This document shows positions 1 to 5,941 of a stretch of 14,627 nt of DNA, one piece after another. The notes under the pieces were generated by a model. It was not told the DNA's origin. It worked only from the letters and a program-made list of their open reading frames with translations, and searched no databases. The stretch spans positions 1 to 14,627 of the forward strand of contig JAKAXI010000012.1 in the NCBI GenBank assembly GCA_021816665.1, read 5' to 3'. The DNA is from Bacillota bacterium. Lineage in GTDB: Bacteria; Bacillota; Bacilli; Alicyclobacillales; Alicyclobacillaceae. The translations under genes were made by a program, and so were the position numbers. Position 1 is the first letter of the stretch; every line of letters starts with the position of its first letter.

Positions 1-133
1 TCCACTTTTTAAAGTAGGTCAGCGCGGCGAGAATGCCGATGGACGTGAATCCGATGAGGACATCGGAGATCCAGATGAGCGGCCCTTCTTTCCACATCAG
101 GAAAGTATCTGCGAAGTGCATAAACTGGCTCAT
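1..133 (-). CDS. qoxB: Cytochrome aa3 menaquinol oxidase subunit I, N-terminal fragment (runs off the window)
   Basis: Only the first 44 codons are present; the rest lies beyond base 1. The peptide starts MSQFMHFADTFLMWKEG, then has a hydrophobic stretch (about residues 20-40) ending in the signature ALTYFKKW. This matches the first membrane segment of QoxB-type heme-copper oxidase subunit I as I remember it from Bacillus. Subunit I holds the heme a / heme a3-CuB centre that reduces oxygen and pumps protons in the cytoplasmic membrane, but none of the metal ligands are inside this fragment. The ATG overlaps the qoxA stop codon by one base (TGATG). A GGGGGGAG ribosome binding site lies 9 nt upstream, inside the end of qoxA, so translational coupling is likely. 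The assignment rests on a short piece plus its position after qoxA. Confidence 0.75.
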   Translation of the reverse strand, partial: MSQFMHFADTFLMWKEGPLIWISDVLIGFTSIGILAALTYFKKW

Positions 134-1083
134 CACGACTGACTCCCCCCTTTACCTGAGCCGACACTGCTTGGTACGGGCATCCCTTTGGTCATGCCCG
201 GCATTGCGGTCATGTTCTTGGAACCGTTGTAGTTGTTCGGATTGATGAAGCCCGAGAAGTTCATAGTTCCGACTGAACTTGGTTTCAGCAGCTTTTTGTA
301 CTCCTTAGTCGTCAGATGTGGCGACTTGTTCTTGATGTTTTGCACCCACTTTTGGAAGTCTGGTTCTGTTTTCGCCACCACTTTGAAAGTCATGTGCGCG
401 AAGCCGGTTCCAGAGTATTGGGCGCTGCGTCCGAGGTAGGTCCCTGGTTGATTGGCTTGCAGCCACAAGCCCAGGTCTTCACCTGGCATGTCCATCTCCA
501 TGCCTCCAAGGGACGGGACCCAGAAGGAGTTCATGGGGCCAATGGCTGTCAACTGAAAGTCGACCGGCTCACCGGCAGGAATTGCGAGGTAGTTGACGGT
601 TTCGATGCCGTACTGCGGATAGGCGAACAGCCATTTCCACTGAGCGGACGCCACGTAGATCACGACCGGCTTTTTGGTCGTGTCGGTCGTCGCGACCGAA
701 TTTGTCGTCGCGGCAGACGCGCTCGGTGGTTTCAAAAGTCGGAACGTGACGATCACGGTTGGGATGGCAATGGCGACCACAATGATGATCGGAATGACTG
801 TCCAGATCGTCTCGAGCAGTGTGTTGCCGTCAGTCTCCGGTGGCACGTAGTCTGCGTTCTCGGGTGTCGCCCGGTACTTGACCATGACCCACGCGAAAAT
901 CGCGAACACGACGAGTGCAACACCGGCCATGAGGATGAACGGAAAAACAATAAGATTGAGTTCTTCGTGTCCGACCGGCCCCTTCGGTTGCAAGACTGGG
1001 ACATTGACACCACACCCAGTGAGCAGCACAACGAGCGCGCCTGCGGCCGCGACCGTTTTCAACCATCGGCTGGCTGAACGCAT
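133..1083 (-). CDS. qoxA: Cytochrome aa3 menaquinol oxidase subunit II (lipoprotein, no CuA site)
   Basis: Encodes 316 aa. The N-terminus is a lipoprotein signal peptide with lipobox LTGC (Cys24 is the expected lipidated residue). Two membrane helices follow (roughly 40-65 and 90-115), then an outward-facing cupredoxin domain. That domain has QWKW and the quinol-oxidase pattern LGRSAQYSGTGFAHM, where a cytochrome c oxidase would carry the Cys-x3-Cys and His ligands of CuA. Those cysteines are absent, so the electron donor should be menaquinol, not cytochrome c. A Ser/Thr-rich insert sits between helix 2 and the cupredoxin domain, and the C-terminal tail is Met/Gly-rich (MTAMPGMTKGM). I chose the ATG at 1083 because AGGGGGG lies 6-7 nt before it and the lipobox then sits 24 residues in; an in-frame ATG at 1167 would put 28 unrelated residues before the signal peptide. 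qoxB follows with a one-base overlap. Confidence 0.92.
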   Translation of the reverse strand: MRSASRWLKTVAAAGALVVLLTGCGVNVPVLQPKGPVGHEELNLIVFPFILMAGVALVVFAIFAWVMVKYRATPENADYVPPETDGNTLLETIWTVIPIIIVVAIAIPTVIVTFRLLKPPSASAATTNSVATTDTTKKPVVIYVASAQWKWLFAYPQYGIETVNYLAIPAGEPVDFQLTAIGPMNSFWVPSLGGMEMDMPGEDLGLWLQANQPGTYLGRSAQYSGTGFAHMTFKVVAKTEPDFQKWVQNIKNKSPHLTTKEYKKLLKPSSVGTMNFSGFINPNNYNGSKNMTAMPGMTKGMPVPSSVGSGKGGSQS

Positions 1084-1388
1084 AGATTCCCCCCCTGTTC
1101 TGTTGGAAGTTGCGGAACCCCCCTTGACATTTGCCCGTTGACTACCGCAAATGTGTTCCTCAACCAATCAGAATGGTATCAGGGGGATGGCCCTTATTTG
1201 TAGGTTCTTATGCGCTGTTCATGAATCTCTCACACTGCTGCGATAAAGTTGACAAGAATCCGCAACACTCTGTTCACAATTACCGGTTAGACTGGCGTAG
1301 ACAACGTCGTGGAAGGAATTTGGTTGGATCTATCACGCGGAATGTCGTACTCTAAAGGCGACTGTTTGTACACAAAGGAGTGGCACCA
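1084..1388. promoter_or_regulatory. Divergent control region between qoxA and ctaA
   Basis: This 305-bp stretch has no convincing gene and separates the divergent starts of qoxA and ctaA, so promoters for both must lie here. It contains an 8-bp perfect inverted repeat (1127-1154) next to qoxA, listed separately. On the plus strand a full-consensus TTGACA (1249-1254) is followed 20 bp later by CACAAT (1275-1280), a spacing too long for a confident call. On the minus strand a TGA-TACCAT extended -10-like element can be read near 1172-1180 without a matching -35. The two sides encode a terminal oxidase and its heme A cofactor enzyme, so joint control by oxygen or redox state would make sense, but no named regulator site is recognised. 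Confidence 0.5.
1127..1154. repeat. 8-bp perfect inverted repeat upstream of qoxA
   Basis: ACATTTGC (1127-1134) and GCAAATGT (1147-1154) are exact reverse complements separated by 12 bp. The centre lies about 57 bp upstream of the qoxA start codon, a usual place for an operator. The centre-to-centre distance of the arms is 20 bp, about two helical turns, which suits a dimeric DNA-binding protein better than an RNA hairpin. No known consensus is recognised. Confidence 0.45.
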
Positions 1389-2411
1389 ATGCCGACCTAT
1401 GCTCAGCGACCGTGGCTCTACCGGTCGACCATCATATTGGCCGTATTGACGCTCATTGCGTTTCTGGCGGTCAACACGATTGGCTTTGTCGATACGGAAA
1501 CCGGGTCCCAGTTCGGCTGTGGGCATCAATGGCCGCTGTGTAACGGGGCCGTAATCCCCCAGCACTGGGGGATCAAAACGATTATTGAATTCAGTCACCG
1601 CGGACTGGTCGCCTTGGCGACGATTTTGCTGCTGGCACTCTGTGCAATGGTGTGGGTGCAGTATCGCAAGTGGATTGAAGTCAAGGTCTTGATGGCGTTT
1701 GCCATTGGGTTTGTCTTCCTGGAAGCGGCACTTGGCGCACTTGGCGTCATCTTTGGCGATCAACCGATCGAGTTGGCGTTCCATTTTGGTGTATCGCTCG
1801 TTGCCTTCAATGCGATTCTGCTTTTGACGCTCATTATCCGCTACATTCGCAGAAGCATTGAGCGCAACCCAGCTGCTCCGTCACTGCGCGGTGAGACGCC
1901 GCGCAAGCTGCGGGTGTGGACGTGGGTTGCCGTGATCTACACCTACGTGGCGATGTACATCGGAGCGTACGTCGCAAGCACAGGCGATGGCCACTTGTTC
2001 AGAGGTTGGCCGATACCGCTGGAGAGCCCATCTGTTGGACCTGCGTTTGCCGTGGACTGGCTACACAGAACTGTGGCGCTTGGGCTGCTCGTCCTGTCCG
2101 TTTACCTCGCCATTCTTGCTGGACGCATTCGTACACGCCGGCCGGACCTGTTCTTTGGCAGTTTGACGCTCGTCGTGTTGGTCTGCATTCAGGCCTTGAG
2201 CGGAGCCCTTTTGTTGGCGACGAACTTTACACTCTTTTCGTTCTTGATCCATGTCACCGTCGTGACCTTCCTGTTTGCTGCCGTATGCTATTTGGCTATG
2301 CAGGCGCTGCCGGAGCCGACACGCCGCTGGAACGCCGGAGGCAGTTCGCGTTCGAACGAGACAGGGTACCCAACTCCAGGAAAGGGTCAGCCGGGACACG
2401 CGGGGAACTGA
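1389..2411 (+). CDS. ctaA: Heme A synthase
   Basis: Encodes 340 aa. CtaA oxidises the C8 methyl group of heme O to the formyl group of heme A, the cofactor of aa3 oxidases, in the cytoplasmic membrane. The protein has about eight hydrophobic segments in two similar halves. The first extracellular loop holds the paired cysteines Cys44 and Cys51 (GCGHQWPLCNG) and Glu67 within EFSHR. The four expected heme-ligand histidines are His70, His132 (FHFG), His226 (WLHR) and His288 (LIHV). The second-half loop lacks the extra cysteine pair I recall from B. subtilis CtaA. I chose ATG 1389 because AAAGGAG (1374-1380) stands 8 nt before it; an in-frame GTG at 1380 overlaps that site. The gene diverges from qoxAB, whose product needs heme A; no heme O synthase gene (ctaB) is in view. 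The soluble C-terminal tail after about residue 305 is polar and probably disordered. Confidence 0.93.
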   Translation: MPTYAQRPWLYRSTIILAVLTLIAFLAVNTIGFVDTETGSQFGCGHQWPLCNGAVIPQHWGIKTIIEFSHRGLVALATILLLALCAMVWVQYRKWIEVKVLMAFAIGFVFLEAALGALGVIFGDQPIELAFHFGVSLVAFNAILLLTLIIRYIRRSIERNPAAPSLRGETPRKLRVWTWVAVIYTYVAMYIGAYVASTGDGHLFRGWPIPLESPSVGPAFAVDWLHRTVALGLLVLSVYLAILAGRIRTRRPDLFFGSLTLVVLVCIQALSGALLLATNFTLFSFLIHVTVVTFLFAAVCYLAMQALPEPTRRWNAGGSSRSNETGYPTPGKGQPGHAGN

Positions 2412-2476
2412 ACATTCGGGTTCTCCGCCTCCTTTTTTTGAGAAGATTTATCGAAATAATCACGATTGCATCACTA

Positions 2477-2505
2477 TTGCCAAACAGCGGCTAGCGCGAT
2501 ACAAT
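2477..2505 (+). promoter_or_regulatory. Sigma-A-type promoter for hom
   Basis: TTGCCA (2477-2482) and TACAAT (2500-2505) are separated by exactly 17 bp, each matching the consensus in five of six positions. Transcription would start near 2512, giving a leader of about 100 nt before the hom ATG. The leader contains no T-box signature and no clear riboswitch. GTCCA (2506-2510) and TGGAC (2526-2530) form a small dyad across the predicted start point. Confidence 0.6.
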
Positions 2506-2610
2506 GTCCAACTATCGGATTCACGTGGACTCATACCGGACGGCGATGCGCGCGCTAATCCAACGAGCAAAGTAGAGAGAAAGAGCTGAGAGACGGGAGT
2601 GGAGTAAGCA

Positions 2611-3960
2611 ATGGATGTTGTGATGGGGCTGCTTGGTTGTGGGACCGTCGGTGCTGGGGTCGTCGAACTGACAAGGCGGCGGGCGGAGCGGATTGAAGCA
2701 ATGACGGGAACCCGACCCGTGATCAAAAAGATCCTTGTGCGCGACACAACCAAACCGCGCGGCGTGCATTTGCATGGTGAAGTGTTAACCGACCGACCCG
2801 AAGATGTACTTGATGACCCTGCGGTCGGTCTGGTGATCGAGACGATCGGCGGCATTGAACCTGCCAGAAGTTTTATCTTGCGCGCCATTGCCGCAGGTAA
2901 GCATGTTGTCACCGCGAACAAGGACCTGATGGCCTTGCACGGTGAGGAGATTCTGGACGCGGCGGAATCTGCGCACGTCGAAGTGTTTTATGAAGCTGCA
3001 GTCGGCGGCGCGATTCCGCTCATCCGGCCGCTCAAGGGCTGCTTGACCTCCAATGAGATCACGGACCTCAAAGGCATCATCAATGGTACCACGAACTACA
3101 TTGTGTCCAAGATGACAGAGACAGGCGCTGATTTTGAAGCCGTGCTCGCCGAGGCTCAGGAGCTCGGATACGCAGAGAGCGACCCGACGAGCGACGTCGA
3201 TGGCCTCGACGCGGCTCGCAAACTGACCATCTTAGCGTCGATCGCGTTTCACACCCGCGTCAACTTGGCAGATGTGTCCGTTCGCGGCATTCGCTCCATC
3301 ACGGCAGCCGATGTCGCCTACGCGAAGGAACTCAACTGCGTGATCAAACTGTTGGCAGTTGGACGTGAACGCGGGGGAGTCCTCCAGCTGGAGGTGCGAC
3401 CATCTCTCGTGCCTTTGGCGCACCCACTCGCCGCGGTTTCCGACGCCTTCAACGCGCTGTTTGTGCGCGGGGACGCCGCCGGTGATCTGATGTTCTTTGG
3501 CCGTGGCGCTGGCTGCATGCCGACCGCGAGTGCGGTTGTGGGCGACATCATCGAAGTCTTGCAGAACATGCGGATGGGGATTTCCGAGACAGTCGGCGCA
3601 ACCCGGTTGCCGAGAAAGCTCGTTGCCACCAACCAAGGACCGGAAGGCCGCTACTACATCCGACTGACCGCAAAAGACCGTCCCGGCGTGTTTGCGCAAG
3701 TCGCCGGTGTGTTCGGCGATGCTGGAGTAAGCATGGAGAGCGTGTTGCAGCGTCGGTTAGCTGATCAGGACGCCCAGATTGTCGTCGTCACGCACAATGT
3801 CCGGCAAGCCGAATTGACCGCCGCAGTCGACCGGTTAGCACTGCTCGAAGCTGTATCTTCAGTCGATAATGTTTTGCCGGTTGAGGAGATAGATGCCGAC
3901 GGTCCCGTGATGGACGACATCATGGACGACCTTGCGGCGCCTGCAGCGAGCTTGTCGTAA
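2611..3960 (+). CDS. hom: Homoserine dehydrogenase with C-terminal ACT domain
   Basis: Encodes 449 aa. It reduces aspartate 4-semialdehyde to homoserine, the branch point to threonine and methionine, in the cytoplasm. The N-terminal Rossmann domain begins at once with GLLGCGTVGAGVV (residues 6-18). AGKHVVTANKDL (95-106) carries Lys104, and the catalytic domain holds KGIINGTTNYI (154-164) and DPTSDVDGLDAARKL (191-205), with the conserved acid and lysine of the active site at Asp200 and Lys204. A C-terminal ACT domain starts near residue 350 (RYYIRLTAKDRPGVFAQVAG) and fits feedback control by threonine, as known for this architecture. GGAG lies 6 nt before the ATG. thrB and thrC, often next in Bacillota, do not follow; ccdA comes 45 bp after the stop and may be co-transcribed. 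The gene is intact. Confidence 0.95.
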   Translation: MDVVMGLLGCGTVGAGVVELTRRRAERIEAMTGTRPVIKKILVRDTTKPRGVHLHGEVLTDRPEDVLDDPAVGLVIETIGGIEPARSFILRAIAAGKHVVTANKDLMALHGEEILDAAESAHVEVFYEAAVGGAIPLIRPLKGCLTSNEITDLKGIINGTTNYIVSKMTETGADFEAVLAEAQELGYAESDPTSDVDGLDAARKLTILASIAFHTRVNLADVSVRGIRSITAADVAYAKELNCVIKLLAVGRERGGVLQLEVRPSLVPLAHPLAAVSDAFNALFVRGDAAGDLMFFGRGAGCMPTASAVVGDIIEVLQNMRMGISETVGATRLPRKLVATNQGPEGRYYIRLTAKDRPGVFAQVAGVFGDAGVSMESVLQRRLADQDAQIVVVTHNVRQAELTAAVDRLALLEAVSSVDNVLPVEEIDADGPVMDDIMDDLAAPAASLS

Positions 3961-4005
3961 TAGCTCGGTTGCGTGTACCATGGGGAAGACTGGGGGGGCG
4001 CGTCT

Positions 4006-4754
4006 ATGCCATCGGTATCGGTTTGGCTGGCCTTCGCGGCCGGCCTGCTTTCGTTTGTTTCACCTTGCACACTGCCAATGTTTCCGTCCTATCTCGGGTA
4101 CATCACGGGTGTGTCGTTCCAGCAACTGTCCGGCTCGGGGCAGGCGGCAGTCGTTGGAGCTCCCGTTGGCCCGCCGCCAGGGGCACGCTCGAAGGCATTC
4201 CTGCATGCGCTGTTCTTCTCCATTGGACTCAGTGTGCTGTTCGTTGCGCTCGGTCTTGTGTCGACCACAATTGGCCGCTTTTTCGTGGAGTACAAATCGA
4301 CTGTGCGGCTGGTCGCAGGCGTCGTCATCGTCGTGATGGGGCTGTTCATGGCAGGGGTGATTCGCAGCTCGTGGTTGCTGCGTGAACGCCGAATCCGCCT
4401 TCCGCAGGCAAAACCGCTCGGTTATTTCGGGTCGGTGCTGGTCGGTATCGGGTTCGCTGCTGGCTGGACGCCATGCGTGGGGCCGATTCTGTCCACTGTA
4501 CTGATGATGACCGCTGCAAATCCTAGCGTGGGAACTTGGTACATGGTGGTCTACGCACTCGGATTCTCGGTTCCATTTCTGGTCTTCGCGGTTACCTTGA
4601 CATCCTTGCGCCCGATCTTGCGCTACACGGAACGCATCGCCAAGGCTGGCGGTTGGCTGATGGTCGTGATGGGGATATTGCTTGTCTCAGACAAGCTGAC
4701 TTGGATCACGGTGTGGATTGAACGGTCAACCGGCTTCACGGGCATTGGTCTGTA
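4006..4754 (+). CDS. ccdA: Cytochrome c biogenesis protein CcdA (membrane thiol-disulfide carrier)
   Basis: Encodes 249 aa followed by a TAA stop ending at 4755. CcdA passes reducing equivalents from cytoplasmic thioredoxin across the membrane to extracytoplasmic thioredoxin-like proteins, keeping apocytochrome c cysteines reduced. The redox-active cysteines are Cys21 in SFVSPCTLP and Cys157 in GWTPCVGP, the usual pair in the first and fourth of about six membrane helices. The loop between the first two helices (about residues 36-65) is longer than the compact bacterial forms and is rich in Gly, Pro and Ala. I chose ATG 4006 because GGGGGGG (3992-3998) precedes it by 7 nt; an in-frame GTG at 3973 would add eleven residues and has no ribosome binding site. 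The gene lies 45 bp after hom, and its last 20 bases overlap the end of the opposite-strand acetyltransferase gene. Confidence 0.9.
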
Positions 4755-5338
4755 AGTGGCAAATGAAGTTCGCTTCGGAAATAGGCTGCTCGTTCGATCG
4801 CCATCGCGATTGCGGGTTGGCCTGTTTCCCATGCCCTGCGGCGCAGGATGGCGCGAAAATACTTTGTCGTGAGCTCGTCTCGACTGTCTTCCACGACCCA
4901 CGGCAGCGCCATTCGCAGGAGCGACGCTCTGGCCCTGGCGTTGTCCGGGTGGAGCAGAAACAGGCACCACTCTGGAATCGGTATGACATGGCCGGAAAAC
5001 GCGAAGTCGAGCAAGGCCACTTTGACATCTTTGTTGAGACCGCGTCCCCGGGCTGCGGTGAGGAGCCAAGTCCCACACTCAATCGCGGGAGGCGCAGGCT
5101 GAACGGCGGGATCGACCGCCTGCAGCGTACACAATCCGACCAACTCGCCGTTCACCTCCACTGCGCGCGCGCAGCCCCAGCCAAACACTTCTGCGGCTGC
5201 TAATTCACTCAGTCTCGTCTGCCACAGAGCTTCGCTCTGGCCAAACGGCCAATCCGTGCTTTGTTGCCCCGCCAGCCACAACCGGGACGCTGTTGACGGA
5301 TCAAGATGCTTGAGTGTGACGGATGCACGTTCGTTCAC
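4736..5338 (-). CDS. GNAT-family N-acetyltransferase (RimJ/RimL-like), substrate unknown
   Basis: Encodes 200 aa. The pattern fits a GNAT fold: a beta strand GELVGLCTLQAV (64-75), a second strand IECGTWLLTAA (86-96), the acetyl-CoA pyrophosphate loop RGRGLNKDVK (97-106) leading into helix KVALLDFAF, and strand EWCLFLLHPDNARARASLLRM (123-143), the usual late motif of RimJ/RimL-type enzymes. Substrate and role cannot be read. The start is decided by the ribosome binding site: AAGGAG (5345-5350, minus strand) directly abuts an ATG at 5344, leaving no spacing, but sits exactly 6 nt before the in-frame GTG at 5338, so I take the GTG. The ATG would add only two residues. The gene converges on ccdA with a 20-bp overlap and diverges from the 62-aa gene at 5523. 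A minority alternative is a distant acyltransferase-like protein with no catalytic activity. Confidence 0.7.
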   Translation of the reverse strand: MNERASVTLKHLDPSTASRLWLAGQQSTDWPFGQSEALWQTRLSELAAAEVFGWGCARAVEVNGELVGLCTLQAVDPAVQPAPPAIECGTWLLTAARGRGLNKDVKVALLDFAFSGHVIPIPEWCLFLLHPDNARARASLLRMALPWVVEDSRDELTTKYFRAILRRRAWETGQPAIAMAIERAAYFRSELHLPLTDQCP

Positions 5339-5344
5339 AGGCAT

Positions 5345-5350
5345 CTCCTT
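5345..5350 (-). promoter_or_regulatory. Ribosome binding site that decides a GTG start
   Basis: AAGGAG on the minus strand is followed immediately by ATGCCT and then GTG. The standard 6-nt spacing fits the GTG at 5338, not the abutting ATG at 5344. Confidence 0.6.
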
Positions 5351-5408
5351 TTCGCAATGTCATGCAAGTGTGTGTCTTCATGATGACGCAGTGGCGCACC
5401 CTCTGCAA

Positions 5409-5467
5409 TGTCGCTTGATGCGGTCTCTTCAGTCGCTTTGCTATACTGAATCAAGCGACACAGTGTC
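5409..5467. repeat. 11-bp perfect inverted repeat around an extended -10 element, plus adjacent palindrome
   Basis: TGTCGCTTGAT (5409-5419) and ATCAAGCGACA (5450-5460) are exact reverse complements with 30 bp between them. The core TCGCTT occurs a third time in direct orientation at 5433-5438, 22 bp after the first. The right arm runs into a second palindrome, GACAC-A-GTGTC (5457-5467). The left-to-right arm distance is 41 bp centre to centre, close to four helical turns, and the predicted -10 element lies between the arms. This layout resembles a multi-site operator more than an RNA hairpin, because the expected transcription start lies inside the right arm. The region separates the acetyltransferase gene from the 62-aa gene, so one or both may be controlled. 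Confidence 0.6.
5439..5447 (+). promoter_or_regulatory. Extended -10 promoter element for the 62-aa gene
   Basis: TGC followed by TATACT (5442-5447) matches an extended -10 element. No good -35 stands at 16-18 bp; a TTGATG at 5415-5420 is 21 bp away and overlaps the left arm of the inverted repeat. An extended -10 promoter can work without a strong -35. Predicted transcription start is near 5454, about 70 nt before the start codon. Confidence 0.45.
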
Positions 5468-5522
5468 AGGCGAAACTGATGCTTGTGGCACTTTGCGGGT
5501 TGCGGAAGGCGAGGAGACGCAC

Positions 5523-5711
5523 ATGGAAACCAGAGAACAAGTAGCTTTTGAAGATGCGGTGCGGCAGATGCAACGGGCGCTGTCTCATCGGTTAAAAAGC
5601 CTCGAGGAAGAGCGACGTGAGCTAGCCGATGAGGGCGAGCGGAAAGAGTTGACGCTTCGCATCGAGGAAGTCGAACACATGCTTGATGTACTGAACACTC
5701 TCCACCGCTAG
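5523..5711 (+). CDS. Small charged helical protein, 62 aa, unknown function
   Basis: I do not recognise this protein. The 62 residues start METREQVAFEDAVRQMQ and consist almost wholly of Glu, Arg, Lys, Leu, Ala and similar helix formers, with no Cys, Gly only once and Pro never. Hydrophobic residues recur at 3-4 spacing through KSLEEERREL and TLRIEEVEHMLDVL, which fits an amphipathic helix or a short helical hairpin that pairs with itself or a partner. There is no signal peptide or membrane segment. A GAGGAG ribosome binding site lies about 7 nt before the ATG; the reading frame stays open upstream to 5256, but that stretch has no start with a ribosome binding site and would cross the inverted repeats. 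A dedicated extended -10 promoter with symmetrical operator-like repeats precedes it, which argues for a real, regulated gene. Confidence 0.65.
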   Translation: METREQVAFEDAVRQMQRALSHRLKSLEEERRELADEGERKELTLRIEEVEHMLDVLNTLHR

Positions 5712-5797
5712 ACTGTGCGTGGTGTGTCGTGTTGCGTCTGACGGTAGAGTTGGATTGCGCGCGTGCGGCCGGAAAGAAGATTCATAGGATTTTACCC

Positions 5798-5817
5798 CTC
5801 GATCATATAAGATAGAG
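5798..5817. repeat. 20-bp near-palindrome over the paaK -10 region (operator candidate)
   Basis: CTCGATCATATAAGATAGAG matches its own reverse complement at 16 of 20 positions, with the mismatches symmetrically placed (CTCxATCxTATAxGATxGAG). It covers the TATAAG -10-like element, so a bound dimer would block RNA polymerase. Phenylacetate operons are commonly repressed by a PaaX or TetR-type PaaR regulator relieved by phenylacetyl-CoA, but no such regulator gene is in the window and the sequence matches no operator I can recall. Confidence 0.55.
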
Positions 5818-5836
5818 ACATCGCGATTCGGTGCGA

Positions 5837-5913
5837 GTCTGCCGGTTGGACGGGCTTCACGGCCTGTTCAAGCCGATCAAAGAGGGCGGGCTGACCGCTT
5901 CACACCGGCAGAC
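5837..5913 (+). repeat. 10-bp perfect inverted repeat in the paaK leader
   Basis: GTCTGCCGGT (5837-5846) and ACCGGCAGAC (5904-5913) are exact reverse complements 57 nt apart. In RNA they could form a GC-rich stem closing a long loop, within which GGCTT (5854-5858) and AAGCC (5871-5875) may form a small inner hairpin. The right arm ends 11 nt before the paaK ribosome binding site, so folding could affect translation. It may equally be chance or a pair of protein sites. Confidence 0.4.
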
Positions 5914-5924
5914 ACGAGGATGGG

Positions 5925-5933
5925 GTGAGGAGG
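5925..5933 (+). promoter_or_regulatory. Ribosome binding site that decides a TTG start for paaK
   Basis: GTGAGGAGG lies 8 nt before the TTG at 5942. It is the only strong ribosome binding site near the 5' end of paaK, and the start it selects begins the protein exactly where the family usually begins. Confidence 0.7.
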
Positions 5934-5941
5934 AACCAGCT

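Larger units (their letters stand above)
5712..5941 (+). promoter_or_regulatory. Control region and leader of the paa operon
   Basis: This 230-bp gap holds no recognisable gene and no terminator that I can find for the preceding gene. It contains a -10-like TATAAG (5806-5811) inside a 20-bp near-palindrome, with a TTCATA at 5781-5786 as a poorly spaced -35 (19 bp). It then carries a leader of about 120 nt with a 10-bp perfect inverted repeat ending just before the paaK ribosome binding site. The reading frame of paaK is open through this leader from a GTG at 5831, which lacks a ribosome binding site. Confidence 0.5.

Noticed and set aside
316..1077. Open frame of 253 codons on the plus strand
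   Set aside because: Antisense to the well-supported qoxA; the product is Arg/His/Asp-rich with no family resemblance.
1124..1152. Plus-strand promoter with consensus TTGACA at 1124
   Set aside because: No acceptable -10 follows at 16-18 bp (GCAAAT only), and the next plus-strand gene is more than 230 bp away.
1084..1167. 5' extension of qoxA from an ATG at 1167
   Set aside because: It would place 28 unrelated residues before the lipoprotein signal peptide; ATG 1083 has its own ribosome binding site.
2296..2415. Minus-strand 39-codon frame starting at 2415 behind an AAAGGAGG-like sequence (T-tract region near 2428-2437)
   Set aside because: Spacing from the ribosome-binding-like sequence is too long (12 nt), most of the frame is antisense to ctaA, and the product has no features.
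2421..2445. Terminator for ctaA (TTCTC...GAGAA with a T-run)
   Set aside because: The T-run lies in the loop, not after the stem, and the stem is only 5 bp. No reliable terminator is visible between ctaA and hom.
2506..2610. T-box or riboswitch in the hom leader
   Set aside because: The leader is only about 100 nt and lacks the conserved T-box sequence and any clear multi-stem fold.
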